Positions 51,963 to 60,306 of a DNA stretch of 64,000 nt are shown here, piece by piece. Under the pieces are notes generated by a model. That model ran no database searches, had not been told where the DNA came from, and was given only the letters and a program-made list of their open reading frames with translations. Each line of letters opens with the position of its first letter. Within the stretch, counting starts at the first letter, position 1. This DNA comes from Gemmatimonadota bacterium (lineage in GTDB: Bacteria > JAAXHH01), in contig VXTP01000008.1 in NCBI GenBank assembly GCA_009837395.1, positions 62,001 to 126,000 of the forward strand, given 5' to 3'. Both the position numbers and the translations under genes were made by a program.

Positions 51963-52223
51963 ATGACTGAGTTGTCCCGCAATAACTGGACCTTTGGCGC
52001 ACAGATCGTAACTGCCGTGGGAATGTTCATTGTGACCCTGGGCATCTTGTTCATCGCAACGCTTACTTACCTGGATCGGGAAGATCAGGGATTCAGGAAT
52101 GAGATTCGGACCGACCTCACAGAAATCCGAGCCGCGATGAGAGATATGAATCATCGTCTCGACAACATCAACACCAGGCTCGGAAGGGTCGAGGGGTATC
52201 TGAGGGTATCCGGTGAAGAGTAA
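51963..52223 (+). CDS. Small single-span membrane protein with coiled coil (second of the cassette)
   Basis: 86 residues. A membrane helix (AQIVTAVGMFIVTLGILFIATLTYL) is followed by a coiled coil ending MNHRLDNINTRLGRVEGYL. It shares the LGRVEG motif and topology with the protein at 51418, so the two are probably related or interacting. Convergent with the aminotransferase gene, 11 bases between stops. Confidence 0.62.
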   Translation: MTELSRNNWTFGAQIVTAVGMFIVTLGILFIATLTYLDREDQGFRNEIRTDLTEIRAAMRDMNHRLDNINTRLGRVEGYLRVSGEE

Positions 52224-52234
52224 TACGGTTACGC

Positions 52235-53374
52235 CTACGCCGCCAGGCCCTTGCCCTGGGCTTCCTTGATGCATTCGGCGAGGATGGGCACGCCTTCGCG
52301 GATGTCCTCTATCGTGGGGAACCCGAATGCGATGCGCAGGTAGGGGATGTCCTCGTTCACGGCACTGAAGGACTGACCCAGGCTGTAGTAAACCCCGCGC
52401 CCCGCCGCCAGTTGCAGCGCTTTCCGCGTGTCCGTCGCCTCCGGGATGCGCACCCATACGAACATGCCGCCGGGCGGGTCCGTCCACAACACCTCCTCGC
52501 CCAGATCGCCGAAGTGGGTCGCCAGCGATTCGACCACGGCGTCCTTGCGCGCCTTCATGACCTCGTTCACATCGCGGATGTGATCCCAGAGATGATCGCC
52601 CAGGTATTCGGCCACGATCATGCTCGCCAAGGCGTTGGTCCCACCGTCCATTTTGTTCGACATGATCCGCTGCTGCAGTTCCTCCGGCGCCATGAAGTAG
52701 CCCTGCCGGACGCCCGGTCCGAGGATCTTGGAAAAAGAGCCGACGTACACGACCCGGCTATCGTCGTCGAGGTGGTACAGGTTCGGGGGCACCGGATCGG
52801 ACTGGAACACGAGATCGGCGTAACAGTGGTCCTCCACGACCAGCGTGTCGAACTCCCCGGCCAGTTCGAGGAGGCGCCTGCGACGCTCCAGGGACAGGAT
52901 GGAGCCCGTGGGATTGTGATGGGTGGGGATGGTGTAGATGAATTTCGGCGGCGTGCCCCCGTCGACGAGCCCTTTGAGCACGGACTCAAGTTCCTCCGGC
53001 ACCAGGCCCTGGTCGTCGATTGGCGCCGGCGCGATGCGCACCTGCCGGCTTCGGAACACGCTCAGCGATCCGCCGTAGGTAAAAGATTCCGTGACGATCG
53101 TATCTCCCCGCGACGCGAAGGCCTCCGTAATCAACTGGAGTGCCTGCATGGAACCGGACGTCAGCACGATCTCCTCCGGGGGCACCGCCCGGCCTGCGCC
53201 GCGCTCGAAGCGCTCCGACGCGATGGCCCGCAAGGGTTCGTAGCCACGGCCATCCGGGTAATTCACCAGTTCCGGACCTCGGGCCCTAATGACTTTCGCG
53301 GCGGCCTCTGCCAGCGCGTCCGATGGAAAGGAAAGCGGATCGGGTCTTCCCGCGCCGAAATTGATCTCACGCAT
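52235..53374 (-). CDS. PLP-dependent aminotransferase, class I/II (2-aminoadipate transaminase type)
   Basis: A 379-residue fold-type I PLP enzyme. It has NYPDGRGYEPLRAIASERF, LTSGSMQALQLI, NPTGSILSLERR, the D/Y pair in VVEDHCYADLV, and the PLP lysine in VGSFSKILGPGVRQGY. It lacks the N-terminal helix-turn-helix of MocR regulators. Likely acts on 2-aminoadipate or aromatic or branched amino acids. The start at 53374 matches the family; the ~285-base upstream region is shared with the ABC transporter. Confidence 0.88.
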   Translation of the reverse strand: MREINFGAGRPDPLSFPSDALAEAAAKVIRARGPELVNYPDGRGYEPLRAIASERFERGAGRAVPPEEIVLTSGSMQALQLITEAFASRGDTIVTESFTYGGSLSVFRSRQVRIAPAPIDDQGLVPEELESVLKGLVDGGTPPKFIYTIPTHHNPTGSILSLERRRRLLELAGEFDTLVVEDHCYADLVFQSDPVPPNLYHLDDDSRVVYVGSFSKILGPGVRQGYFMAPEELQQRIMSNKMDGGTNALASMIVAEYLGDHLWDHIRDVNEVMKARKDAVVESLATHFGDLGEEVLWTDPPGGMFVWVRIPEATDTRKALQLAAGRGVYYSLGQSFSAVNEDIPYLRIAFGFPTIEDIREGVPILAECIKEAQGKGLAA

Positions 53375-53586
53375 GGACCTGCTCCTGTAAGGTGGCGGTT
53401 ACGTCTTTGCCGGAATTTACGTTATTCGATGCACAGGTAAGTCGATCACGGAATGTAGAACGGCCGTCCCGCGCCTGTCAACCGGATATGCGTGGATCAG
53501 GGGCGGACCGGGGACGCACCGGGGGCTTAGCGAGGCGGCGACCGGGGCGGGGCCCGAGCGCGGACTACAGGACAATGTGGGTGGCG

Positions 53587-53615
53587 TTGACAGGATATTC
53601 CGCGCATCCTACATT
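53587..53615 (+). promoter_or_regulatory. Promoter of the sugar ABC transporter operon
   Basis: TTGACA (53587-53592), a 17-base spacer and TACATT (53610-53615). The -10 overlaps an imperfect palindrome CCTACA...TGTAGG (53608-53636), a possible operator. Confidence 0.6.
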
Positions 53616-53659
53616 GATCCTACCTGACCCTGTAGGTCGCATCCATCGGTTCACCGACC

Positions 53660-56020
53660 ATGACCCTGTTCCGATTTCTCCTGCTGTTCAGCATACTCAC
53701 CTCGTTCGCGGCCGCTTCCGAAGCGCAGGACCAGCGACCGGATCGGGCGCCGCAGGCACAGCCCCCGATCCGTGTCGAGATTCCGCTCTTCGAGGGCGGC
53801 CAGGGACTGGAGTTCTTCCTCGAGTGCGCCCGGACCTACGAACAGGAGCACGAAGACGTGGTGATCGACCTCTACGGCGATCCACGCATCCACGACAAGG
53901 TGCGGGTCCGCATCCTGGAACGGTCCTTCCCCGAGGTCACCAATGCCCGCCTCAACTACTGGGCGCTGATCCGCAACGGCGACCTGTTGCCCATGGACGA
54001 GTTCCTCGACCAGCCCAACTGGGAGGGCGACCGCACCTGGCGCGAATCCTTCCTGCCCGGGACCCTGGCCCAATACACTCACGAGGGAAAGACCTACGGC
54101 GTCCCCCTGATGGCGTCGGCCTACGCCGTCTGGTACAACAAGAACATGTTCGAGGAAAACGGCTGGGAGCCGGCGACGACCTGGGAGGAGTTCCTCGCTC
54201 TGTGCGAGGAGATCAAGGCCGCCGGGATGTGGCCCCTCGCCTTCCAGGGACGGTACCCGGGCTACGTGCAGGTCGTGATCGATCACGGCTACTACCACCT
54301 CGCCGGACCTGACCGCTACAACGACCAGAAGAACCTGGTGCCCGGCAGCTTCGACAACCCCGAGTTCATCGAGGCCCTGTCCAACGCGCAGCGGATCGCG
54401 CTGAACTACTTCCAGCCGGGCGCCATGGGCATGAGCCACACCGAGTCCCAGCTCGAGTTCTTCCTGGGCCACACGGCCATGATTTTCTGCGGTTCGTGGC
54501 TCAAGAGCGAGATGCTGGGCAAGATACCGGACGATTTCCGGCTGGGATCCTTCAACATCCCGGTGGCGCCCACCGGCAGGGCCGATCCGTCGGCCGTCTA
54601 CGGCGGGTCCGGGTACTACTTCGTACTGAAGGACAGCGAAAACCCGCTGGCCGGAGTCGAGTTCCTGCGCTTCATGACCTCGCGGCGCATGGCCGGCCTG
54701 TTCGCCCGGATGCGCGACATCCCCGTGTCCGTGGCGGGTGTATCCGAGGCGAACCTGACCGAGGACATGGCGGACCTGGCGGACATGCTGAAGAACGCGG
54801 CCGTCACCTACGGCACGCCGCCCGGCGAGGGTTATCCCGCCATGACGCAGTACTGGACCGACGCCCGGTTCCGGGTGATCACCGGCCAGACCACGCCCGC
54901 CGAGGCCGCCGCGGAACTGGAAGCCGCCGCGGCCGTCGTTCGACGGCAGACCATCGCGCCGGACGAGATCAACATCCGGCACGTCTGGAAACCCGGCCTG
55001 CTGATCGGCCTCATGGCCCTGGCCATCGGCTACTGGTCGGCCACGACCTACAGGCGCTACCGGGACCGGCGCCGCGCGGGGAAGTCGCACGTCGCCGGCC
55101 TCCCATTCCTCGGGCGCACCGACCGGATCATCTTCATCGCGCCCGCCCTGCTGCTCTATGCGGTCTTCGTGATCATCCCGAGCGCGAAGTCGTTCCTCTG
55201 GAGCCTGAACGAGTGGGACGGGCTGACCGACATGCGCTTCACGGGCCTGCTCAACTTCGGCCGGCTGCTCTTCGAAAGCGACGGGTTCTGGATCGCGCTG
55301 AACAACAACCTGTTCATCATGTTCGTCATCCCGCTGTTCGTCATCCCCCTCTCCCTCTTCCTGGCCGTGTGCATCAGCCGGCAGATCCGGGGATCGAAAT
55401 TCTTCCGCATCGCCTTCTTCTTTCCGAACATCCTCGGGGCCGTGGCCGCCACACTCCTCTGGATGCACCTCTACAATCCCCAGGGCGGACCGATCAACGC
55501 CGCGCTGGTGGGCCTCGGCCTGATCCTGTCCGCGGTGGGCTTCGAGAGTGCGGGAAGCTGGTTGCAGGCCATGGAAGGATTCGCCTGGCTGTCGCAGTCC
55601 AACCTGTACTGGGCGCTCATCCCCATGTCCATCTGGGGCGCTTGCGGCTTCAACATGATCCTCTTCCTAGCCGCCATGGAGAGCATACCTCAGAGCCTCT
55701 ACGAAGCGGCGGACATCGACGGGGCCACGTCGTGGCGGCAGTTCTGGACCATCACTCTTCCGCTGATCTGGGAGGTGCTGTCCATCTCCATCGTGTTCAT
55801 GGTCATCGGCGGGATGAAGGCCTTCGAGACCATCTGGCTCCTGACCAACCAGACGCCCACCACGCAGGTGCACGTCATCGGCACGCTCATGGTGCAGGAC
55901 ATGTTCACCGAGTTCAAGATCGGCGAGGCCACGGCCATCGCGGTGCTGCTGTTCATCATGGTCTTCTTCGGCACGGCCGCCACGCTGCGGCTCATGCGAA
56001 GAGAAGCGGTGGAGTTCTGA
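53660..56020 (+). CDS. Fusion of an extracellular solute-binding protein with an ABC permease (MalF type)
   Basis: 786 residues. A signal peptide (1-22) precedes a solute-binding domain (~35-435) of the sugar-binding family 1 type, with PLFEGGQGLEFF and VPLMASAYAVWYNKNMFEENG. A membrane helix (~445-464) and a basic linker lead into a six-helix permease domain (~490-786) with EAADIDGATSWRQFWTITLP as the EAA loop (~682-700). Binding proteins and permeases are normally separate. The frame is continuous from 53660 to 56020 with no internal stop, so this is a true fusion. The second permease starts inside its stop. Confidence 0.9.
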   Translation: MTLFRFLLLFSILTSFAAASEAQDQRPDRAPQAQPPIRVEIPLFEGGQGLEFFLECARTYEQEHEDVVIDLYGDPRIHDKVRVRILERSFPEVTNARLNYWALIRNGDLLPMDEFLDQPNWEGDRTWRESFLPGTLAQYTHEGKTYGVPLMASAYAVWYNKNMFEENGWEPATTWEEFLALCEEIKAAGMWPLAFQGRYPGYVQVVIDHGYYHLAGPDRYNDQKNLVPGSFDNPEFIEALSNAQRIALNYFQPGAMGMSHTESQLEFFLGHTAMIFCGSWLKSEMLGKIPDDFRLGSFNIPVAPTGRADPSAVYGGSGYYFVLKDSENPLAGVEFLRFMTSRRMAGLFARMRDIPVSVAGVSEANLTEDMADLADMLKNAAVTYGTPPGEGYPAMTQYWTDARFRVITGQTTPAEAAAELEAAAAVVRRQTIAPDEINIRHVWKPGLLIGLMALAIGYWSATTYRRYRDRRRAGKSHVAGLPFLGRTDRIIFIAPALLLYAVFVIIPSAKSFLWSLNEWDGLTDMRFTGLLNFGRLLFESDGFWIALNNNLFIMFVIPLFVIPLSLFLAVCISRQIRGSKFFRIAFFFPNILGAVAATLLWMHLYNPQGGPINAALVGLGLILSAVGFESAGSWLQAMEGFAWLSQSNLYWALIPMSIWGACGFNMILFLAAMESIPQSLYEAADIDGATSWRQFWTITLPLIWEVLSISIVFMVIGGMKAFETIWLLTNQTPTTQVHVIGTLMVQDMFTEFKIGEATAIAVLLFIMVFFGTAATLRLMRREAVEF

Positions 56021-56886
56021 TGACGCGGAATGAAGAAAAGAGCCGGACGGCGGCCTGGAATCTCGTGATCTACCCGGTCCTGCTCGGGTATCTGGTCATC
56101 GTGGTCTACCCGATGGCCTGGCTGCTGTACACGTCGCTCAAGACGGACCGGGAGATCTTTTTGGCGCCTTTTACGCTGCCGGACTTGGCGGACCTGCAGT
56201 GGATCAATTTCTCGCGGGCGTGGACGGTGGGGCAGTTCGGGGACTACTTCCTGAACAGCGCGATGCTGACGGTCCTGACGGTGATCCTGTCGCTGCTCTT
56301 CGCGGCCATGGCGGCCTATGCCCTTTCGCGGTTCCGCTTCTTCGGCGCCCGGCCCCTGTTCTTCTTCTTCCTGGCGGGCCTGATGGTGCCGCTGCAACTG
56401 GCCATCGTGCCCCTCTTCTTCCAAATGAAGGACCTGATGCTGCTCAATTCCCGCCTGGGGCTGCTGCTCGTCTACATCGCCTTCGGCATGCCCTTCGCCA
56501 TCTTCATCCTGGCAGGCTTCTTCAAGTCCCTGCCGTCCGGACTCCACGAGTCGGCCCTGATGGACGGCGCCGGCGAACTGCGGGCCTTCTGGCACATCAT
56601 GCTGCCGCTCGCCAAACCCGCCCTGGTCACCGTCGGCATCTTCGCCTTCCTGGGCACCTGGAACGAGTTCTTCATGGCCTTCATGTTCCTGTCGGGCGAG
56701 AACGCCGAAAGCCTGCGCACCCTTCCCCTCGGCCTGGCCAACATCACCATCGTGAGCCAGTACCGCAGCGATTGGGGCATGGCCTTCGCCGGCCTGGTGC
56801 TCATGATGCTGCCCACCATGGCGGTCTACGCCCTGCTCCAGCGCCAGGTGACGAAGGGGATTACGGTAGGTGCGCTGAAGGGGTGA
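56020..56886 (+). CDS. Sugar ABC transporter permease (MalG type)
   Basis: A 288-residue inner-membrane permease with six helices and the EAA loop ESALMDGAGELRAFWHIMLPL. It forms the importer pore with the fused binding-protein permease. The ATG overlaps the upstream stop by one base (TGATG). The longer open frame from 54496 is a shadow. No ATP-binding subunit is encoded nearby, so a shared MsmX-like ATPase elsewhere is likely. Confidence 0.92.
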   Translation: MTRNEEKSRTAAWNLVIYPVLLGYLVIVVYPMAWLLYTSLKTDREIFLAPFTLPDLADLQWINFSRAWTVGQFGDYFLNSAMLTVLTVILSLLFAAMAAYALSRFRFFGARPLFFFFLAGLMVPLQLAIVPLFFQMKDLMLLNSRLGLLLVYIAFGMPFAIFILAGFFKSLPSGLHESALMDGAGELRAFWHIMLPLAKPALVTVGIFAFLGTWNEFFMAFMFLSGENAESLRTLPLGLANITIVSQYRSDWGMAFAGLVLMMLPTMAVYALLQRQVTKGITVGALKG

Positions 56887-56947
56887 CGCCTGGTGACCTC
56901 TGGTTGGGCACCCCAGAGGTGACGCGCCCAAGGGGGGATGCGCGAAA

Positions 56948-57307
56948 CTACGGCTTCGAGATCCACACCGGATCGGGCGTGATGCTCGTTTCCGGCGTCG
57001 GACCCGTGTCGTCCCACTCCTCCTCGTTCTCGAGCAGGAAGCCCGGCTCGACCGACATGTCGTGATCGCAGATGATCTGGCAGGACAGCCGTACCTCGCC
57101 GACGAGCCCTTTCTCGGACAGCACTTCGTGTTCAGCGGCTGTCATCGTGTCCGGTTCGCCTTCTGAAATCGTGACCCGGCAGGTCGTGCACTTGGCGTTG
57201 CCGCCGCAACGATGGCCGATGTTCACCCCGGTACCCTCGATGGCCAGCACGAGACGCTGCCCCGATTCGACCTGGTTCTCTACGCCGTTTACGGTGAGTT
57301 TCGGCAT
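56948..57307 (-). CDS. 2Fe-2S ferredoxin with Cx5Cx2C spacing
   Basis: A 119-residue ferredoxin. Cluster ligands C34-x5-C40-x2-C43 and C76 fit the adrenodoxin/Isc-type spacing rather than plant type (x4). The N-terminal beta-grasp (MPKLTVNGVENQVESGQRL) is complete, and the C-terminal ~30 residues are acidic. It transfers single electrons, perhaps to one of the oxygenases nearby (inference). AAAGGAG lies upstream of the ATG, and a palindrome overlies the promoter region. Confidence 0.9.
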   Translation of the reverse strand: MPKLTVNGVENQVESGQRLVLAIEGTGVNIGHRCGGNAKCTTCRVTISEGEPDTMTAAEHEVLSEKGLVGEVRLSCQIICDHDMSVEPGFLLENEEEWDDTGPTPETSITPDPVWISKP

Positions 57308-57328
57308 GGTGAAACGCTCCTTTCATAT

Positions 57329-57346
57329 ATTGTCAATGTTGACAAT
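57329..57346. promoter_or_regulatory. Inverted repeat upstream of the ferredoxin gene, candidate operator
   Basis: ATTGTCAA-TG-TTGACAAT is a perfect 8-2-8 inverted repeat, 22 bases before the ferredoxin ATG at 57307. It overlaps the only plausible promoter elements (AT-rich TATATG-type sequence nearby). Its shape resembles operators of dimeric HTH regulators. Confidence 0.6.
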
Positions 57347-57449
57347 GTATTAAACGTCGTTAAAACAACCACCGGCAGCCGGCGCGATCTGGATGTAGTC
57401 GGCGCGATCAGCCTGCAGCCGGCGAGCAGCCGGCGCGCGGCCGCCGCAA

Positions 57450-58247
57450 TCAGCCTGTGATATCGTGACCGAGCCGGTCCCGGGTATGCTCCAGGTCCAC
57501 CCAGCGGTGCGGGCCGTCGGTCACGGCGAAGCACACCTCGTAAACCGGGTTTTCCGTGGCTTTCAGGGCCAGTTCGATGATCTGCGTAATGTCCGCCTGG
57601 CTGCACCAGACCGATCTCAGGAAGGGTTCGGTGGCCTCGTTCTGCTTGTTGACCCAGCCGATGCGCAGGCAGACGACGGAGAAGCCGTGGGCGTCGTGGT
57701 AGGTGCGGCAGATGCCCTCGCCCCAGACCTTGCTGGCCGAATAGGGTTCGGTGGGACGGGGCGGGTCGGTGACTTTCACGATGGGCATGGGATCGGGCAG
57801 CCCTTCGAGCCGGCCCTCGTTCAGGGAAACGTACGGTTCGGAGAACTGTCCGTACCCCCAACTCGCCATGACGGAACTCGCGTAGATCAGCCGCTTGATG
57901 CCCTCCTCCCGGCAGACTTCCAGGACGTTGTACGTGCCCCGGATGTTGCATTCCAGAATGGTCTCGAAGGACGCGCCGGGATCGGGGACCGCGCCGAGAT
58001 GGACCACCGCGTCCATGCCGGACAGCGCCCGGGACACCGCGTCCCGGTCGGTCAGGTCGGCCAGTGAGAAACGGTCATCGGGTATCCGCAGAAGGTCCTC
58101 ATCGTCGATGCGGTCCGAAGAAACCGTACGCCGGCCGCTGCCATAGACTTCGTAATCATCCTTTCCGCTCAGGTGCCGGTAGGTCAGGTTGCCGATCAGT
58201 CCGTACGCGCCCGTTACGTGCACCTTCAAGGGTCTTCCCTCGCTCAT
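57450..58247 (-). CDS. NAD-dependent epimerase/dehydratase (extended SDR)
   Basis: A 265-residue Rossmann enzyme with the NAD-binding TGAYGLIGN, VVHLGAV and catalytic PYSASKVWGE (Tyr-x3-Lys). Similar to uronate dehydrogenase and NDP-sugar epimerase-like SDRs; the substrate is uncertain. It follows a repeat-rich 142-base gap after the ferredoxin gene, and pruA lies downstream of its start region on the same strand. Confidence 0.85.
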   Translation of the reverse strand: MSEGRPLKVHVTGAYGLIGNLTYRHLSGKDDYEVYGSGRRTVSSDRIDDEDLLRIPDDRFSLADLTDRDAVSRALSGMDAVVHLGAVPDPGASFETILECNIRGTYNVLEVCREEGIKRLIYASSVMASWGYGQFSEPYVSLNEGRLEGLPDPMPIVKVTDPPRPTEPYSASKVWGEGICRTYHDAHGFSVVCLRIGWVNKQNEATEPFLRSVWCSQADITQIIELALKATENPVYEVCFAVTDGPHRWVDLEHTRDRLGHDITG

Positions 58248-58356
58248 TGGTTCCTCCGGTTTAACTTTCCGTGAATCAGTGATAAGTCTTGCGGGCTTCT
58301 GACTTTCCGCCGATGGACTGACGGCTTCAGCGCACGGCGTCCGCCCAAAGTTGCGA

Positions 58357-59988
58357 TCACGCCTCGTCCATGAAAGGATAGCGCCAGTCCGTCGGCGGGA
58401 CCATGGTTTCCTTGATCGTCCGGGCGCTCATCCAGCGGAGCAGGTTCATGGGGCTGCCCGCCTTGTCGTTCGTGCCCGACGCCCGCGCGCCCCCGAAGGG
58501 CTGCTGACCCACGACGGCTCCAGTGGGCTTGTCGTTGACGTAGAAATTGCCGGCCGCGTTGCGGAGCGCGTCCGATATGCGCACGATCGACTCGCGGTCT
58601 CGCGCGAAGACGGACCCGGTAAGGGCGTAGGGCGACGTGGTGTCGCAGAGCGCAAGGGTCTCGTCCAGGCGGTCGTCCTCGTATACGTATATGGTCAGCA
58701 CGGGACCGAAGATCTCCTCTTCCATGGTCCTGAACCGCGGGTTCGTCGTCACGATGGTCGTCGGTTCGACGAACCAGCCCCGCTCGCTGTCGCATCCGCC
58801 GCCGGTGATGATCTCGGCGTCGTCCGCCGACCGGGCGTATTCGATGTAACCGGCGATGGTGTCGAAGGACGCCTCGTCGATCACGGCCGCCATAAAATTC
58901 GAGAAATCTTCTGGGTCGCCGACCTTGATCTGCGACACTTCCGCCGTGAACCGGTCCCTGAAGGCCGGCCACAGGGAGCGGGGCACGTACATCCGGGAGG
59001 CCGCGGAGCACTTCTGGCCCTGGTATTCGAAGGCGCCGCGCACCGCCGCCGCGACCAGGGCGTCTACGTCCGCCGAGGCGTGGACGAAGATGAAGTCCTT
59101 GCCGCCCGTCTCGCCCACGATGCGGGGATAGTGCTTCATGCGCGCCAGGTTGCCGGCCACGGTGCGGTACATCCGCTGGAATGTCGCAGTCGATCCGGTG
59201 AAGTGGATGCCGGACAAGTCGGGGCTGTCGAGCACCGGGTCGCCCACCTCGGCCCCGGATCCCGGGATGAAGTTGATCACGCCGGGTGGCAGGCCGGCTT
59301 CCTGCAGCAGCCCCATGACATGCCAGGCCGAGTAGACGGCGGAGGACGCCGGTTTCCAGAGCACCGCGCAGCCGGTGAGGGCCGGCGCCGTGGGCAGGTT
59401 GCCGCCGATGGCCGTGAAATTGAAGGGCGTTACGGCGAATACGAATCCCTCGAGGGCCCGGTACTCCAGGCGGTTCCAGACGCCGGGCGAGGAAGCTGGC
59501 TGGTCACTCATGAGCTGCGCCAGGTAGCTGACGTTGAACCGCCAGAAATCGATCAGTTCACAGGCCGAGTCGATTTCTGCCTGGAAGATCGTCTTGGACT
59601 GGCCCAGCATGGTCGCCGCGTTGACCGTCTGGCGCCAGGGCCCGGCGAGCAGGTCGGCCGCCTTCATGATGATCGACGCCCGTTGCTCCCAGGGCATGTC
59701 CGACCAGGCCGCCCGGGCCTCCAGGGCCGCGTCAATGGCCATGCGGACTTCGGCCTCGCCGGCCCTGTGATAGACGCCGAGGTCGAGCCCGTGGTCATGA
59801 GGAGCCCGCAGCGGCGCCGTGTTGCCCGTCTTCACCTCCCGGCCGCCGATGATCAGCGGGACCTCAATGGGGGCGGATTTCAGCTCGGCGAGCTTCGCCT
59901 TGACGGCCGCTCTTTCGGGCGATCCGGGCGCGTAGTCCAGGACCGGTTCGTTGTAGGGCTGGGGCGGGTTGAAGCGTGCGTTGGCCAT
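58357..59988 (-). CDS. pruA: L-glutamate gamma-semialdehyde dehydrogenase (1-pyrroline-5-carboxylate dehydrogenase)
   Basis: A 543-residue aldehyde dehydrogenase that completes proline catabolism to glutamate. Family features: EVPLIIGGREVKTG, GETGGKDF (catalytic Glu region), GQKCSAASR (catalytic Cys) and EIFGPVLTIYVYEDD. The ATG at 59988 (MANARFNPP) matches the family; the frame is open to 60024. The promoter at 59995-60024 places transcription at the ATG, so translation may be leaderless. No proline dehydrogenase gene is in the window. Confidence 0.94.
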   Translation of the reverse strand: MANARFNPPQPYNEPVLDYAPGSPERAAVKAKLAELKSAPIEVPLIIGGREVKTGNTAPLRAPHDHGLDLGVYHRAGEAEVRMAIDAALEARAAWSDMPWEQRASIIMKAADLLAGPWRQTVNAATMLGQSKTIFQAEIDSACELIDFWRFNVSYLAQLMSDQPASSPGVWNRLEYRALEGFVFAVTPFNFTAIGGNLPTAPALTGCAVLWKPASSAVYSAWHVMGLLQEAGLPPGVINFIPGSGAEVGDPVLDSPDLSGIHFTGSTATFQRMYRTVAGNLARMKHYPRIVGETGGKDFIFVHASADVDALVAAAVRGAFEYQGQKCSAASRMYVPRSLWPAFRDRFTAEVSQIKVGDPEDFSNFMAAVIDEASFDTIAGYIEYARSADDAEIITGGGCDSERGWFVEPTTIVTTNPRFRTMEEEIFGPVLTIYVYEDDRLDETLALCDTTSPYALTGSVFARDRESIVRISDALRNAAGNFYVNDKPTGAVVGQQPFGGARASGTNDKAGSPMNLLRWMSARTIKETMVPPTDWRYPFMDEA

Positions 59989-59994
59989 GTCCCA

Positions 59995-60024
59995 TATGTA
60001 TCCGGCGCGCGGCCGATGTGTCAA
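59995..60024 (-). promoter_or_regulatory. pruA promoter, likely leaderless
   Basis: On the minus strand TTGACA (60024-60019), an 18-base spacer and TACATA (60000-59995). The expected start of transcription coincides with the pruA ATG at 59988. Confidence 0.6.
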
Positions 60025-60060
60025 CTGTTTTGTAGGCCGTCAGCCGGCTTCCCGCCGCGC

Positions 60061-60150
60061 CGATCCGCGGCGTCCCCAGGGCGCTCCCCGCGGCGTTCCC
60101 GTGGCAATCCCCGCGGCGCTCCCCGCTGCGCTTCCTGCGGCGCTCCCCGC
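60061..60150. repeat. GC-rich degenerate direct repeats
   Basis: Successive copies of a ~15-base GCGGCGCTCCCCGC-like unit with point differences, four to six copies, non-coding. Confidence 0.65.
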
Positions 60151-60170
60151 ACCCATTTTACCCTTGCCAG

Positions 60171-60183
60171 ATCACGCGGTGAT
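60171..60183. promoter_or_regulatory. Small palindrome before the IPNS-like gene
   Basis: ATCAC-GCG-GTGAT is a perfect 5-3-5 inverted repeat. It lies between TTGCCA (60164-60169) and GATATT (60188-60193), a loose promoter pair with an 18-base spacer, so it could be an operator. Confidence 0.35.
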
Positions 60184-60306
60184 ATGAGATATTGGCGGTA
60201 TAAACCGAGTCAGACGAGCGATCGACAACAGCAAGTACAGCAAGGCCCGCGGCAGCACCGAACAGCAGCTGAAGGAACAGCGGCCGGCCGGGCCGGGAGT
60301 ACGGTC

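Larger units (their letters stand above)
59989..60306. other. Divergent intergenic region between pruA and the IPNS-like oxygenase
   Basis: 318 bases. It contains the pruA promoter, a GC-rich degenerate repeat tract (60061-60150), a small palindrome (60171-60183), and the leader of the oxygenase gene. The frame of the oxygenase stays open upstream to 60185 and beyond, but GGGAG lies 7 bases before ATG 60307, which supports that start. Confidence 0.5.

Noticed and set aside
58351-60300. Plus-strand part of the 1014-codon frame upstream of the IPNS-like gene
   Set aside because: It is antisense to pruA; the real gene starts at 60307.
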